Shown one piece after another: positions 52,185-61,330 of a DNA stretch of 64,000 nucleotides. Each line of letters opens with the position of its first letter. Positions within the stretch are counted from its first letter, which is position 1. The DNA lies in contig JAWKMR010000009.1 in the NCBI GenBank assembly GCA_041392125.1, positions 1 through 64,000 of the forward strand, in the 5' to 3' direction. The stretch comes from Halomarinibacterium sp041392125. Its GTDB lineage: Bacteria > Bacteroidota > Bacteroidia > Flavobacteriales > Flavobacteriaceae. Made by a program: the position numbers and the translations under genes. The notes below the pieces were generated by a model. The model had not been told where the DNA came from and searched no databases. It saw nothing but the letters and a program-made list of their open reading frames with translations.

Positions 52185-54035
52185 TTACTCCTCCACTTTA
52201 TCCAGTTCTACCTTTAAATTTTCAATGATAAATTCTTGCCGGTCCGGCGTGTTTTTGCCCATATAAAAACTAAGCAGCTCTTCAATACTCATTGCTTTGT
52301 CTAGCATCACCGGCTCTAAGCGGATGTCGTCCCCAATAAAATGTGAAAACTCATCCGGAGAAATTTCGCCCAATCCTTTGAAACGGGTAATTTCGGGTTT
52401 AGGTTTTAACTTTTCGATGGCGTTCATGCGCTCTTCTTCGGAATAGCAATAAATGGTTTCCTTTTTATTTCGTACTCGGAATAATGGCGTCTGAAGAATA
52501 TACAAATGCCCTTCCTTAATTAATTCAGGAAAAAATTGAAGAAAAAAGGTAATTAACAACAAGCGTATGTGCATACCGTCCACATCGGCATCGGTAGCAA
52601 TGACAATATTGTTATACCGAAGGTCTTCCATAGATTCTTCAATATTCAGTGCAGACTGGAGCAAATTAAATTCTTCATTTTCATACACAATTTTCTTACT
52701 GAGACCGTAGCTATTTAAGGGTTTCCCTTTTAAGCTAAATACCGCTTGAGTATTCACATCCCTGCTTTTGGTAATACTCCCGCTGGCCGAGTCGCCCTCG
52801 GTAATAAAAAGGGTAGATTCCAAATTACGCTCATTTTTTAAATCGCCTAAATGTACTCGGCAATCACGCAATTTTTTATTATGTAGATTTGCTTTTTTTG
52901 CTCGGTCTTTGGCTAATTTTCGAATTCCGGAAAGTTCTTTCCGCTCCCGTTCGGCCTGCATGATTTTTCGCTGCAACTGCTCTGCCGTTTCAGGGTTTTT
53001 ATGTAAGTAATTATCGAGCTGGGTTTTTATGAAATCGTTAATAAACGTTCGTACCGTAGGAAGATCGCCACCCATATCGGTAGAACCCAATTTGGTTTTG
53101 GTCTGACTTTCAAAAACAGGCTCCATCACTTTTACACTTACGGCAGACACGATAGATTTACGCACATCACTGGCTTCGTAATTTTTTCCGTAGAACTCCC
53201 GTATGGTCTTTACCACTGCTTCCCGAAAAGCATTTAAATGAGTACCGCCTTGTGTGGTGTTTTGCCCATTAACAAAGCTATGGTACTCTTCACTATATTG
53301 CGTTTTACTATGGGTAAGTGCTACTTCTATATCCTCGCCTCGAAGATGAATTATAGGATATACCATGTCTTCCTGCGACATATTATCCTCCAGCAAATCT
53401 TTTAAACCGTTTTCAGAAATATACTTTTCACCATTAAAATCTATGGTTAATCCCGGATTGAGATAGACATAGTTTTTAAGCATTTTGGAAACGTATTCCG
53501 TACGAAATTTGTAGTTTTTAAAAATTTCTTCATCCGGAACAAATTCAACTTTGGTTCCTTTTCGTTTTGTAGTATCCTCCAATACCCCATCCAGGGTAAG
53601 CTCCCCTTTTGAAAATTCGGCAGTTTTTAACTGATTGTCTCGTACCGATTCTACTTTAAAAAAGGAAGAGAGCGCATTTACTGCTTTGGTTCCTACCCCA
53701 TTTAATCCTACCGATTTTTTAAAGGCGCGGCTATCGTATTTACCACCAGTATTCATACGAGATACTACATCTACTACTTTTCCCAGCGGGATACCCCTCC
53801 CAAAATCGCGAACTTTTACTTCTTTATCCTTAATTCGGATTTCAATGGTTTTACCGGCACCCATCACAAATTCATCAATGCAGTTGTCAATAACTTCTTT
53901 CAGAAGAATATAAATACCATCATCAGGAGAAGAACCATCTCCTAATTTCCCAATATACATCCCTGGGCGCATACGGATATGCTCCTTCCAATCGAGAGAA
54001 CGTATATTATCCTCGGTATATTGAGTTTCGGCCAT
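52185..54035 (-). CDS. parE: DNA topoisomerase IV subunit B
   Basis: 616 residues. It has the GHKL ATPase domain (IRMRPGMYIGKLGDGS, EVIDNCIDEFVMGAG, VRDFGRGIP, NGVGTKAVNALS), transducer, and TOPRIM domain (FITEGDSASGS, ATDADVDGMHIRLL). The shorter DNA-binding insert and pairing with parC fit ParE rather than GyrB. It powers topoisomerase IV with ATP. First gene of the parE-parC operon. Confidence 0.95.
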   Translation of the reverse strand: MAETQYTEDNIRSLDWKEHIRMRPGMYIGKLGDGSSPDDGIYILLKEVIDNCIDEFVMGAGKTIEIRIKDKEVKVRDFGRGIPLGKVVDVVSRMNTGGKYDSRAFKKSVGLNGVGTKAVNALSSFFKVESVRDNQLKTAEFSKGELTLDGVLEDTTKRKGTKVEFVPDEEIFKNYKFRTEYVSKMLKNYVYLNPGLTIDFNGEKYISENGLKDLLEDNMSQEDMVYPIIHLRGEDIEVALTHSKTQYSEEYHSFVNGQNTTQGGTHLNAFREAVVKTIREFYGKNYEASDVRKSIVSAVSVKVMEPVFESQTKTKLGSTDMGGDLPTVRTFINDFIKTQLDNYLHKNPETAEQLQRKIMQAERERKELSGIRKLAKDRAKKANLHNKKLRDCRVHLGDLKNERNLESTLFITEGDSASGSITKSRDVNTQAVFSLKGKPLNSYGLSKKIVYENEEFNLLQSALNIEESMEDLRYNNIVIATDADVDGMHIRLLLITFFLQFFPELIKEGHLYILQTPLFRVRNKKETIYCYSEEERMNAIEKLKPKPEITRFKGLGEISPDEFSHFIGDDIRLEPVMLDKAMSIEELLSFYMGKNTPDRQEFIIENLKVELDKVEE

Positions 54036-54209
54036 AAGGGTAGATTCTAAGTGTGGCTAATATAGAATTTCGAGATAAAAATTAAAACCGAATGCCATTA
54101 AAGTAATTAACAAAATAGTGCCGAAATTGTTAAGAAAATAGGGCTTCACGTTTTTTTAATACTGCGGAATTAGCTATCTTCAAACTTTTAAAAACAATCT
54201 TTTTTAGAT

Positions 54210-54773
54210 ATGAAAAAAATTTATATTGTTATTCCTGCTTTCATTATAACTTTCCTATTTATTTCCTGTTTAGGTAAAGGAAAAAATGAAGATTACAGAA
54301 CTGAGTCTGCGCTGGATTTATACCAATTAGAGGTTCCTAAATATATGACCGCCACTTCGGGTCTTAATCAAGACGCCTCCATGCAGTTTCAAAATATTTA
54401 CAAAGAAACCTACCTTGCCGTTATTGAAGAGCCTAAGCAAGATTTTATCGATACTTTTAAAGAAATTGAAGATTACGATGATAGTAAGTCTCCAGCCAAA
54501 AATTACGAAACCATTCAAATGAATTTTTTTACCGATGGGATGAAAGTCAACCGTATGGGTGAACCCCAAAATATAAAAATAAATGGATTAGATGCGCAAC
54601 AAGTTGAGTTTGTGGGAAGGGTTCCTGATATTGATTTTGATATCTTTTATCTGATGACTTTCATTGAAGGCAAAGAAACCCTGTATATGATGATGACTTG
54701 GACTTTAAGTGCAAATGAGAACACCTACAAAGAGACATTTAAACACATGGCCGAAAGCTTCGAAGAATTATAA
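54210..54773 (+). CDS. Lipoprotein of unknown function
   Basis: 187 residues: lipobox FISC (Cys20) and a mature alpha/beta domain (LYQLEVPKYMTATSGLN, ASMQFQNIYKETYLAVIEE, MKVNRMGEPQNIKINGLDAQQVEFVG, LYMMMTWTLSANENTYKETFKHMAESF). The last part resembles domains that fit lipid- or peptide-binding PsbP/DcrB-like folds, where a surface is formed by a beta sheet and a terminal helix; this is inference only. It is monocistronic with a terminator directly after. Confidence 0.72.
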   Translation: MKKIYIVIPAFIITFLFISCLGKGKNEDYRTESALDLYQLEVPKYMTATSGLNQDASMQFQNIYKETYLAVIEEPKQDFIDTFKEIEDYDDSKSPAKNYETIQMNFFTDGMKVNRMGEPQNIKINGLDAQQVEFVGRVPDIDFDIFYLMTFIEGKETLYMMMTWTLSANENTYKETFKHMAESFEEL

Positions 54774-54787
54774 AAATACTTAACCTT

Positions 54788-54819
54788 AAAAAAAAGCGAC
54801 TTTAAAAGTCGCTTTTTTT
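54788..54819. terminator. Bidirectional terminator between the lipoprotein gene and ychF
   Basis: GCGACTTT / AAAGTCGC with an A8 and T7 flank gives a strong stem in both directions. Confidence 0.93.
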
Positions 54820-55912
54820 ATACGTTAAATCGAAAGTGCATCACGTCACCATCTTTTACAATATATTCCTTTCCTTCCACACCCATTTTTCCTGCTTCCT
54901 TTACTTTTACTTCGCTTCCGTAGGTAACATAGTCATTGTAATTTATCACTTCGGCACGAATAAACCCTTTTTCAAAATCGGTATGAATAACTCCTGCTGC
55001 TTGTGGCGCTGTAGCCCCCACGGGAATGGTCCAAGCCCTTACTTCCTTTACTCCTGCTGTAAAATAGGTTTGAAGATTCAATAATTTGTAGGCGCCTCGA
55101 ATCAGTTTAGCCGAACCTGCTTCTTCCAGCCCTAAATCCTCCAAAAATAGTTGTCGCTCTTCGTAGGTTTCTAATTCGGTTATATCAGCTTCAGTCCCTA
55201 CAGCCAAAACCAATACTTCAGCATTTTCACCAGCTACTGCGGCTTTTACTTGTTCAACATAAGCATTCCCTGTTGCTGCTGATCCCTCATCTACATTACA
55301 AACATACATTACGGGTTTGTCGGTAATAAATTGAAGTGGTTTTACATATTCTTCTCTTTCTTCGGAGGAAATTTCAATAGCTCTTATTGAAACACCTGAT
55401 TCAAGCCCTTTCTTGATTTTTTCTAGCACAAGTTGTTCTTTCTGCGCCTCCTTATTACCTGTTTTTGCTGCCCTTGCAATTTTATCGAGTTTTTTATCTA
55501 CAGTTTCCAGATCCTTTAATTGCAACTCAATGTCTATGGTTTCCTTATCTCTAATGGGATTCACGTTTCCATCCACGTGAACAATATTGTCATTATCAAA
55601 ACAGCGCAATACATGCAAAATGGCATCGGTTTCGCGAATATTTCCCAAAAATTGATTGCCCAAACCTTCCCCTTTACTGGCTCCTTTTACTAAGCCTGCA
55701 ATATCCACAATTTCTACCGTAGCCGGAACTACTCTTTCTGGTTTTACCAATTCTTCTAATTTTAATAAACGATGATCTGGTACATTTACAACCCCAATAT
55801 TAGGTTCAATAGTACAAAAGGGAAAATTTGCACTTTGTGCTTTTGCATTTGATAAACAATTAAATAATGTTGATTTCCCTACATTGGGTAAGCCTACAAT
55901 TCCTGCCTTCAT
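54818..55912 (-). CDS. ychF: YchF/Ola1-family ATPase
   Basis: 364 residues, full length. The P-loop GLPNVGKST is at 7-15, followed by the G3 motif DIAGLVKGASKGEGLGNQFL. The G4-like NVDE replaces the GTPase NKxD, the reason the family prefers ATP. The C-terminal TGS domain includes GWTIPVGATAPQAAGVIHTDFEKGFIRAEV-like sequence (here AWTIPVG onward). It binds ribosomes and is redox-regulated in E. coli. Monocistronic, with a -7 box upstream. Confidence 0.96.
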   Translation of the reverse strand: MKAGIVGLPNVGKSTLFNCLSNAKAQSANFPFCTIEPNIGVVNVPDHRLLKLEELVKPERVVPATVEIVDIAGLVKGASKGEGLGNQFLGNIRETDAILHVLRCFDNDNIVHVDGNVNPIRDKETIDIELQLKDLETVDKKLDKIARAAKTGNKEAQKEQLVLEKIKKGLESGVSIRAIEISSEEREEYVKPLQFITDKPVMYVCNVDEGSAATGNAYVEQVKAAVAGENAEVLVLAVGTEADITELETYEERQLFLEDLGLEEAGSAKLIRGAYKLLNLQTYFTAGVKEVRAWTIPVGATAPQAAGVIHTDFEKGFIRAEVINYNDYVTYGSEVKVKEAGKMGVEGKEYIVKDGDVMHFRFNV

Positions 55913-55940
55913 GTATATTTTGAATTTTATTTAAGCGCGG

Positions 55941-55948
55941 CAAAGATA
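55941..55948 (-). promoter_or_regulatory. -7 promoter box of ychF
   Basis: TATCTTTG on the minus strand lies 28 bases upstream of the ychF start. Confidence 0.68.
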
Positions 55949-56042
55949 CATTTTTAGTGAGAGATGAAATATTTTTGACTATTCTTTTCAACAAAGGTCA
56001 TTTGAAATATGTATTTTTATAGAATAACTAAATTCAAATCTC

Positions 56043-56522
56043 ATGAAAGCAAAAAAATTACTCCTTTTTCTTACCCTATTTTCATTTGTTTTTATAGCAA
56101 AAAGTCAGGAAAATAAAACCATTAAAGAAGAAACTACGGTAAAAAAAGTAATTACGAAAGAAGGAAGCAATGTTGTTGTAAAAGAAGTAAAAGAAGTTGA
56201 CAAAGAAACAGGGGCTGTTATTGTTGCAGATGACGAACAAGAAAATCAAGAGTTTAATGAAGCTACTAAAAAAGATACCGAAAAAGAAGTTGTAACAGAC
56301 GAGGCCACTATTGACGCACAAAATGAAGCCCTCATTGAAGCTGAAAAAAAACGTCAAGAAGAAGCCCTTAAAGCCTCCATTGAAGCCGAAAAAGCCAAAG
56401 CCGAAGCTGAAAAGAAAATCTTGGAGGAGCAACGCCAAGCGCAATTAAAAGCCATGGAGGAAAACAGAAAAAAACTGGAAAAACGTAGTAAAGGAATGGC
56501 AAAACTTAAAAAAGACAATTAA
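56043..56522 (+). CDS. Exported charged coiled-coil protein
   Basis: 159 residues with a signal peptide (ending IAKSQ). The mature part is rich in Lys, Glu and Val at first (TVKKVITKEGSNVVVKEVKEV), then becomes a long Ala/Glu/Lys/Gln coiled coil (about 90-155: EAEKKRQEEALKASIEAEK). It resembles the exported coiled-coil protein at 10863 in composition but not in sequence. It is probably periplasmic. Its stop overlaps the start of the next gene (TAATG). Function unknown. Confidence 0.7.
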   Translation: MKAKKLLLFLTLFSFVFIAKSQENKTIKEETTVKKVITKEGSNVVVKEVKEVDKETGAVIVADDEQENQEFNEATKKDTEKEVVTDEATIDAQNEALIEAEKKRQEEALKASIEAEKAKAEAEKKILEEQRQAQLKAMEENRKKLEKRSKGMAKLKKDN

Positions 56523-56971
56523 TGAAAAAGTGCATTCTTATTGTGTTTCTAGTTGCATTTTCAAAAAACATACAATCACAAGAAGTAATTGCTGCATTTG
56601 ATCACCATGCTTTAGCCGTTCGAAATATTGAGATTAGTGTCGATTTTTACAAAAATGTCCTTCAACTGAGCCCTATTAACACTCCCGTTGACAATCCCTT
56701 AATAAAATGGTTTTCACTAGAAGGCAACCTTCAATTGCATTTAATACAGATTGAAGATTTAGATATCAAAACCCATAAAGCCAATCATTTTTCGGTTCAC
56801 GTAGCTTCAATCGACACCTTTGTGTCATATCTAAAAGCTAAAGAAATTACTTTTTGGGATTGGATAGGAAATAAAAATCAAATTGCACTACGCCCGGATG
56901 GTGTACAACAGGTATACATTCAGGATCCTGATGGGTATTGGATAGAAATAAACGATGCCAAATACGAATAA
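56522..56971 (+). CDS. Exported VOC-family (glyoxalase/bleomycin resistance fold) protein
   Basis: 149 residues: a short signal peptide (ending IQSQ), then one VOC module with the typical DHHALAVRNIEISVDFYKNVLQL start and a closing PDGYWIEINDA strand. His at the start and Glu at the end keep the usual metal-ligand positions. Export makes a housekeeping glyoxalase I role doubtful, since that acts with cytosolic thiols. Translationally coupled to the exported coiled-coil gene. Convergent with the ferredoxin gene, one base apart. Confidence 0.85.
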   Translation: MKKCILIVFLVAFSKNIQSQEVIAAFDHHALAVRNIEISVDFYKNVLQLSPINTPVDNPLIKWFSLEGNLQLHLIQIEDLDIKTHKANHFSVHVASIDTFVSYLKAKEITFWDWIGNKNQIALRPDGVQQVYIQDPDGYWIEINDAKYE

Positions 56972-57322
56972 TTATTCGCCGTGCATAAAACGTTGTTTGC
57001 CTAAAAGTACGTCTTCGGATTCCACATGCGAATCATCCGGAATACAACAATCTACAGGACATACCGCAGCACATTGAGGCTCTTCGTGAAAGCCTTTGCA
57101 TTCGGTACATTTATCGGGTACTATGTAGTAAATTTCATCGCTAATAGGCTCTTGGGTTTCATCGGCATTCACCGCATTTCCGTTGGGTAAAATAACAGAT
57201 CCCTTTAGATTTGTCCCGTCTGAATAACGCCAATCGTCTGCTCCTTCATAAATAGCCGTATTGGGACACTCCGGCTCACAAGCTCCGCAATTAATGCATT
57301 CGTCGGTAATGATAATAGCCAT
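56972..57322 (-). CDS. 4Fe-4S dicluster ferredoxin
   Basis: 116 residues. The first cluster motif is CINCGACEPECP (Cys9, 12, 15, 19). The second is spread over CTECKGFHEEPQCAAVCP near residues 73-90. About 45 residues lie between the two motifs, longer than in clostridial 2[4Fe-4S] ferredoxins and typical of the YfhL/Bacteroidetes form. It carries low-potential electrons; the partner is unknown. It is divergent from the acyl-CoA reductase gene with overlapping promoters. Confidence 0.93.
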   Translation of the reverse strand: MAIIITDECINCGACEPECPNTAIYEGADDWRYSDGTNLKGSVILPNGNAVNADETQEPISDEIYYIVPDKCTECKGFHEEPQCAAVCPVDCCIPDDSHVESEDVLLGKQRFMHGE

Positions 57323-57339
57323 AGTAGGATTTCTTTTTC

Positions 57340-57347
57340 TAACTTTG
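57340..57347 (+). promoter_or_regulatory. -7 promoter box of the acyl-CoA reductase gene
   Basis: TAACTTTG lies 41 bases upstream of the ATG at 57389. Its expected transcription start falls in the opposite gene's -7 box. Confidence 0.6.
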
Positions 57348-57350
57348 CTG

Positions 57351-57358
57351 CAAATTTA
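57351..57358 (-). promoter_or_regulatory. -7 promoter box of the ferredoxin gene
   Basis: TAAATTTG on the minus strand lies 28 bases upstream of the ferredoxin start and interlocks with the box at 57340-57347. Confidence 0.6.
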
Positions 57359-57388
57359 ATGTCTATTTAGGGCAACTCCAAACAAAGC

Positions 57389-58405
57389 ATGCAATTACAA
57401 CAAAGAATTAACGCTTTTAGCAAATTAGGGTATTTTTTGAAGGATATAGCTTCTGAAAATTCTCCCTATTTTCAGCATTTAATTAGGTCTCAAAATCACA
57501 ATCGGTGGTTTACTATTGAAAATATATGCTTTGCATTAAAAAATTGGAGCGAGGTACTTTCAGAAGAAAATATAATCACTTGGCTAAAGACTTATACATT
57601 TTCAGAAAAAGCACCAAAAACCATCGCCGTGATTATGGCAGGAAATATTCCTTTGGTTGGCTTTCATGATTTTATTGCGGTGTTGGTTTCAGGAAATAAA
57701 GTCCTTGCAAAACTTTCATCAAACGATAAAATTTTACTCCCCTTTCTTTCTGAAAAACTGATTGAAATGGAACCCGAATTTAAAAACTATATCGAATTTA
57801 CAGAAAATAAACTGGAACGTTTTGATGCTGTGATCGCAACCGGAAGCAATAATACAGCTCTTTATTTTGAACATTACTTTGGAAAGTATCCTAATATTAT
57901 TCGCAAAAACCGAAATAGTGTTGCCGTACTTACAGGAACCGAAACAGTTTCACAGTTGGAAGGTTTGTCCGAAGACATTTTTAGCTATTTCGGGTTAGGT
58001 TGCAGGAATGTTTCAAAACTATATGTACCTAAAGGATATAATTTCGAGCTCTTTTTTAAATCCATGTTCTCTCAAAAGGAAGTAATTCATCATGACAAAT
58101 ACATGAATAATTACGATTACAACAAGGCCGTTTATTTAATGGGTGGTGTAAATTTGTTGGACAACGAATTTCTTTTACTGAAAGAAGACCCAGCGTTATC
58201 CTCTCCTATTTCAGTAGTTTTTTATGAATATTATACAAATTTTGAAAACCTTAAAAACAGCCTTACCCAAAACCGCGAAACTATTCAATGTATCGTGTCA
58301 GATTCAGGAATTGAGGGAGAAGTTCACTTCGGAAAAAGTCAATCGCCTCAGCTTTGGGAGTATGCAGACGGCGTTGATACCTTAAAATTTTTGGCAACCC
58401 TCTAA
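57389..58405 (+). CDS. LuxC-type acyl-CoA reductase
   Basis: 338 residues matching the LuxC/acyl-CoA reductase family: VIMAGNIPLVGFHDFIAVLVSG near residue 81, VIATGSNNTALYFEHYFG near 148, and the active Cys205 in YFGLGCRNVSK. LuxC reduces acyl groups to fatty aldehyde. There are no luxAB or luxDE genes here, so a role in bioluminescence is not supported; aldehyde, wax or ladder-lipid type precursors are open. Convention links this gene with the ferredoxin and serC in flavobacteria, from memory. Confidence 0.85.
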   Translation: MQLQQRINAFSKLGYFLKDIASENSPYFQHLIRSQNHNRWFTIENICFALKNWSEVLSEENIITWLKTYTFSEKAPKTIAVIMAGNIPLVGFHDFIAVLVSGNKVLAKLSSNDKILLPFLSEKLIEMEPEFKNYIEFTENKLERFDAVIATGSNNTALYFEHYFGKYPNIIRKNRNSVAVLTGTETVSQLEGLSEDIFSYFGLGCRNVSKLYVPKGYNFELFFKSMFSQKEVIHHDKYMNNYDYNKAVYLMGGVNLLDNEFLLLKEDPALSSPISVVFYEYYTNFENLKNSLTQNRETIQCIVSDSGIEGEVHFGKSQSPQLWEYADGVDTLKFLATL

Positions 58406-58422
58406 AATTTTTTGAGACCGTA

Positions 58423-58442
58423 AATCGAAAAGGTTTTCGATT
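58423..58442. repeat. 9-bp inverted repeat upstream of serC
   Basis: AATCGAAAA-GG-TTTTCGATT is a perfect dyad, 18 bases after the acyl-CoA reductase stop. No T run follows, so it fits an operator better than a terminator. Confidence 0.45.
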
Positions 58443-58543
58443 AAAATTTACCTTACTTTGTTGAAATCCTCTTAATAATTTGTCCTTAAATTAACTGTAA
58501 TTACCTCGAGATTTTACACCTTTGCACCGTAAAAATCAGTACT

Positions 58544-59608
58544 GTGAAAAAACATAATTTTAGTGCAGGCCCTTCTATTTTACCACAAGAAGTTTTTAAA
58601 AAGTCTGCCGATGCTATTTTAAATTTTAATAATTCAAATTTATCCATTCTCGAAATATCCCACCGAAGTAAAGATTTTATTGCGGTTATGGATACTGCAT
58701 GTGAATTGGCTTTAGAGCACCTAAATCTTCAAAATAAAGGGTACAAAGCCTTATTTCTTCAAGGCGGTGCCAGTACTCAATTTTTAATGGTCGCGTATAA
58801 TTTATTAAACAAAAAAGCGGCCTATTTAAACACCGGTACATGGTCTTCAAAAGCGCTTAAAGAAGCAAAATTGTTTGGAGAGATTGTTGAAGTAGCTTCT
58901 TCAAAGGATAAAAATTTCAATTATATTCCAAAAAACTTCAGCATTCCTGAAGATGCAGATTATTTTCACTGCACCAGTAATAACACCATTTTTGGTACAC
59001 AACTCAACCACTTTCCGACTTCGAAAATTCCTGTAGTTTGCGACATGAGTAGTGATATTTTTTCTAGAGTGCTGGATTTCTCAAAATTTGACTTAATCTA
59101 TGCTGGCGCTCAAAAAAATATGGGCCCGGCAGGAACAACACTGGTTGTTGTAAAAGAAGAAATCTTAGGGAAAATAGAAAGAACCATTCCCTCGATGATG
59201 GATTATAAAACCCATATTGCTTCAGAAAGTATGTATAACACTCCTTCCGTTTTTGCGGTCTATGTTTCCATGCTTACGCTTGAGTGGCTGAAAAATTTAG
59301 GCGGTGTCGCTGCCATTGAAAAAACAAATACCCAAAAAGCTGAAATTCTCTATTCGGAAATTGACAGAAATCCACTTTTTGTTGGCTTCGCCGAGAAAGA
59401 AGATCGGTCTAAAATGAATGTAACCTTCAATTTAACCGAAGGTGCCAATCAGGAATTATTTGATGGATTTTGGAAAGCAGCCGGTATTAGTGGTATTAAT
59501 GGTCACCGCAGTGTAGGTGGTTATCGAGCCTCTATTTACAACGCCATGCCGATAGAAAGTGTGCAAGTGCTTGTAGAAGCCATGAAGGAATTTGAAAGAA
59601 AATCATAA
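58544..59608 (+). CDS. serC: Phosphoserine aminotransferase
   Basis: 354 residues, full length, from a GTG start (no nearby ATG; the second residue onward matches the family KHNFSAGPS-type start). The PLP lysine is Lys191 in YAGAQKNMGPAG. HRSVGGYRASIYNAMP near the end is the family C-terminus. It makes 3-phosphoserine from 3-phosphohydroxypyruvate and glutamate. It is followed 3 bases later by a D-3-phosphoglycerate dehydrogenase gene, so the serine pathway's first two steps are in one operon. Confidence 0.97.
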   Translation: MKKHNFSAGPSILPQEVFKKSADAILNFNNSNLSILEISHRSKDFIAVMDTACELALEHLNLQNKGYKALFLQGGASTQFLMVAYNLLNKKAAYLNTGTWSSKALKEAKLFGEIVEVASSKDKNFNYIPKNFSIPEDADYFHCTSNNTIFGTQLNHFPTSKIPVVCDMSSDIFSRVLDFSKFDLIYAGAQKNMGPAGTTLVVVKEEILGKIERTIPSMMDYKTHIASESMYNTPSVFAVYVSMLTLEWLKNLGGVAAIEKTNTQKAEILYSEIDRNPLFVGFAEKEDRSKMNVTFNLTEGANQELFDGFWKAAGISGINGHRSVGGYRASIYNAMPIESVQVLVEAMKEFERKS

Positions 59609-59611
59609 CTT

Positions 59612-60562
59612 ATGAAAGTATTAGCAAACGACGGAATTTCACAAAGCGGCATTACTGCTTTGGAAGCAGCAGGGATTGAAGTAATAACAACCAAAGTTGC
59701 CCAAGAACAACTGGTAAACTATATCAACGAACACAAAATAGATGTTATTTTGGTGCGCAGCGCTACCCAAGTTCGCAAGGATATTATCGACCATTGTCCA
59801 AGTATTAAAATTATTGGCCGTGGCGGTGTTGGTATGGATAATATTGATGTTGCCTATGCTCGTGAAAAAGGACTACAAGTTATAAATACTCCGGCAGCCT
59901 CCTCTGCCTCGGTGGCAGAGTTAGTTTTTGCGCATCTTTTTGGTGGGGTTCGCTTTTTGTATGATAGCAATCGCAATATGCCATTGGATGGTGATTCGCA
60001 GTTTAACACCCTCAAAAAAAATTACGCAAAAGGAAAAGAACTTCGCGGGAAAACCATAGGAATTATTGGTTTTGGACGCATAGGTCGTGAAGTGGCCAAA
60101 ATTGCGCTGGGTTGTGGTATGAAGGTAATATATAGTGATAGTTATGTGGAAACTGCGGAAGTTATTTTAAATTTTTACGACGGACAAACACTAAGCTTTC
60201 CATTAAAAACGCAATCCCTGGATTCACTTTTAGCTGAAAGTGATTTTATTTCATTACACGTCCCGGCCCAAAAAGAATACGTTATTGGTGCTTCTCAAAT
60301 ATCACAAATGAAAAGCGGTGCTGCCATTGTAAATGCTGCACGTGGTGGGGTGGTTGATGAGGTTGCATTAATAGATGCTTTAGAAAGTAAAAAGTTGTCC
60401 TTTGCAGCTTTGGATGTTTTTGAAAATGAACCCACACCTGCCATAAAAGTATTAATGAACAGTAACGTTTCATTGAGTCCCCACATTGGGGCAGCTACTT
60501 TAGAAGCACAGGATCGCATCGGAGAAGAGTTAGCCGCACAAATTATTACTATTCTTAAATAG
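59612..60562 (+). CDS. serA: D-3-phosphoglycerate dehydrogenase (short, ACT-less)
   Basis: 316 residues of the D-2-hydroxyacid dehydrogenase family: IGRGGVGMDNIDVAYAREKG in the substrate domain, the NAD motif IIGFGRIGREVAKIA, VNAARGGVVDE with the catalytic Arg, and SPHIGAATLEAQ with the catalytic His. It lacks the C-terminal ACT domain that gives serine feedback in E. coli SerA. The operon position after serC supports SerA function over other 2-hydroxyacids. Confidence 0.92.
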   Translation: MKVLANDGISQSGITALEAAGIEVITTKVAQEQLVNYINEHKIDVILVRSATQVRKDIIDHCPSIKIIGRGGVGMDNIDVAYAREKGLQVINTPAASSASVAELVFAHLFGGVRFLYDSNRNMPLDGDSQFNTLKKNYAKGKELRGKTIGIIGFGRIGREVAKIALGCGMKVIYSDSYVETAEVILNFYDGQTLSFPLKTQSLDSLLAESDFISLHVPAQKEYVIGASQISQMKSGAAIVNAARGGVVDEVALIDALESKKLSFAALDVFENEPTPAIKVLMNSNVSLSPHIGAATLEAQDRIGEELAAQIITILK

Positions 60563-60599
60563 TTTTTGTACCTTTATTTAAAACCTAAATTAACTAATT

Positions 60600-61241
60600 A
60601 TGTCTGGAATTTTAGATTTATTAAATAGCGATATGGGCCGCCAGATAGTGAGTGGCGTAAGTAATGAAACTAACCAGCCGGCAGATAAAACGGCAAAGGT
60701 TTTGCAAATGGCATTACCGGTATTAATGGGAGCCATGAAACGAAATGCCACGACTTCGGAAGGAGCCGCAGGTTTAATGGGTGCTTTAAATAGCAAACAT
60801 GACGGAAGTATTTTAGATAACCTTGGAGGTCTTTTTGGAGGAGGAGTTAATGAAGAGGTGAAACAAGATGGAATGGGAATTTTGGGACATGTTTTGGGTG
60901 GATCACAAGGAAATGTAGCTAGCGCTCTTTCTCAAAAATCTGGTATGGACTCCCAATCCGTTATGAACATTCTTCAAATTGCTGCACCAATTATTTTAGG
61001 GTATTTAGGAAAACAACAACGCCAACAAAATGTACAATCACCCGATGCCCTTGGAGGTTTATTAGGAGGTCTATTGGGAGGTGGAAAAACTCAACAAAAA
61101 CAGCAAAGCCTTATTGAGTCTATCCTAGACGGGAATAATGATGGAAGCATTATCGACGACTTAGCCGGAATGGTTTTAAGCGGCGGGAAAAAGAAAAGTG
61201 GTTTAGGAGGATTATTAGGAGGTCTTTTCGGTAAAAGATAA
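60600..61241 (+). CDS. DUF937 family Gly-rich protein
   Basis: 213 residues of the DUF937 type: GILDLLNSDMGRQIVSGVS at the start, the LQMALPVLMGAMKRNA block, a second related unit (SGMDSQSVMNILQIAAPIILGYLG), and Gly-rich tail stretches (GGLLGGLLGGG). The two halves look like an internal duplication. The related YidB protein of E. coli has no settled function. No signal peptide. It follows serA after 37 bases, with a terminator after it. Confidence 0.88.
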   Translation: MSGILDLLNSDMGRQIVSGVSNETNQPADKTAKVLQMALPVLMGAMKRNATTSEGAAGLMGALNSKHDGSILDNLGGLFGGGVNEEVKQDGMGILGHVLGGSQGNVASALSQKSGMDSQSVMNILQIAAPIILGYLGKQQRQQNVQSPDALGGLLGGLLGGGKTQQKQQSLIESILDGNNDGSIIDDLAGMVLSGGKKKSGLGGLLGGLFGKR

Positions 61242-61254
61242 AAAATACAAATAC

Positions 61255-61289
61255 AAAAAAAGCTCTTTCAAATGAAAGAGCTTTTTTTG
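61255..61289 (+). terminator. Rho-independent terminator of the serC-serA-DUF937 unit
   Basis: AGCTCTTTCA / TGAAAGAGCT, a 10-bp stem flanked by A6 and T7. Confidence 0.94.
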
Positions 61290-61330
61290 TTAAACACCGT
61301 TAAAATTGCATTATAGCGAAAGTTATTTCT

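Noticed and set aside
56082..56444. A Phe-rich minus-strand frame of 120 codons
   Set aside because: It is the complement of a Lys/Glu-rich coiled-coil gene; composition artefact.
57389..58405. Bioluminescence (lux) operon
   Set aside because: Only a LuxC-type reductase is present; luxA, luxB, luxD and luxE are absent and the neighbours are ferredoxin and serine genes.
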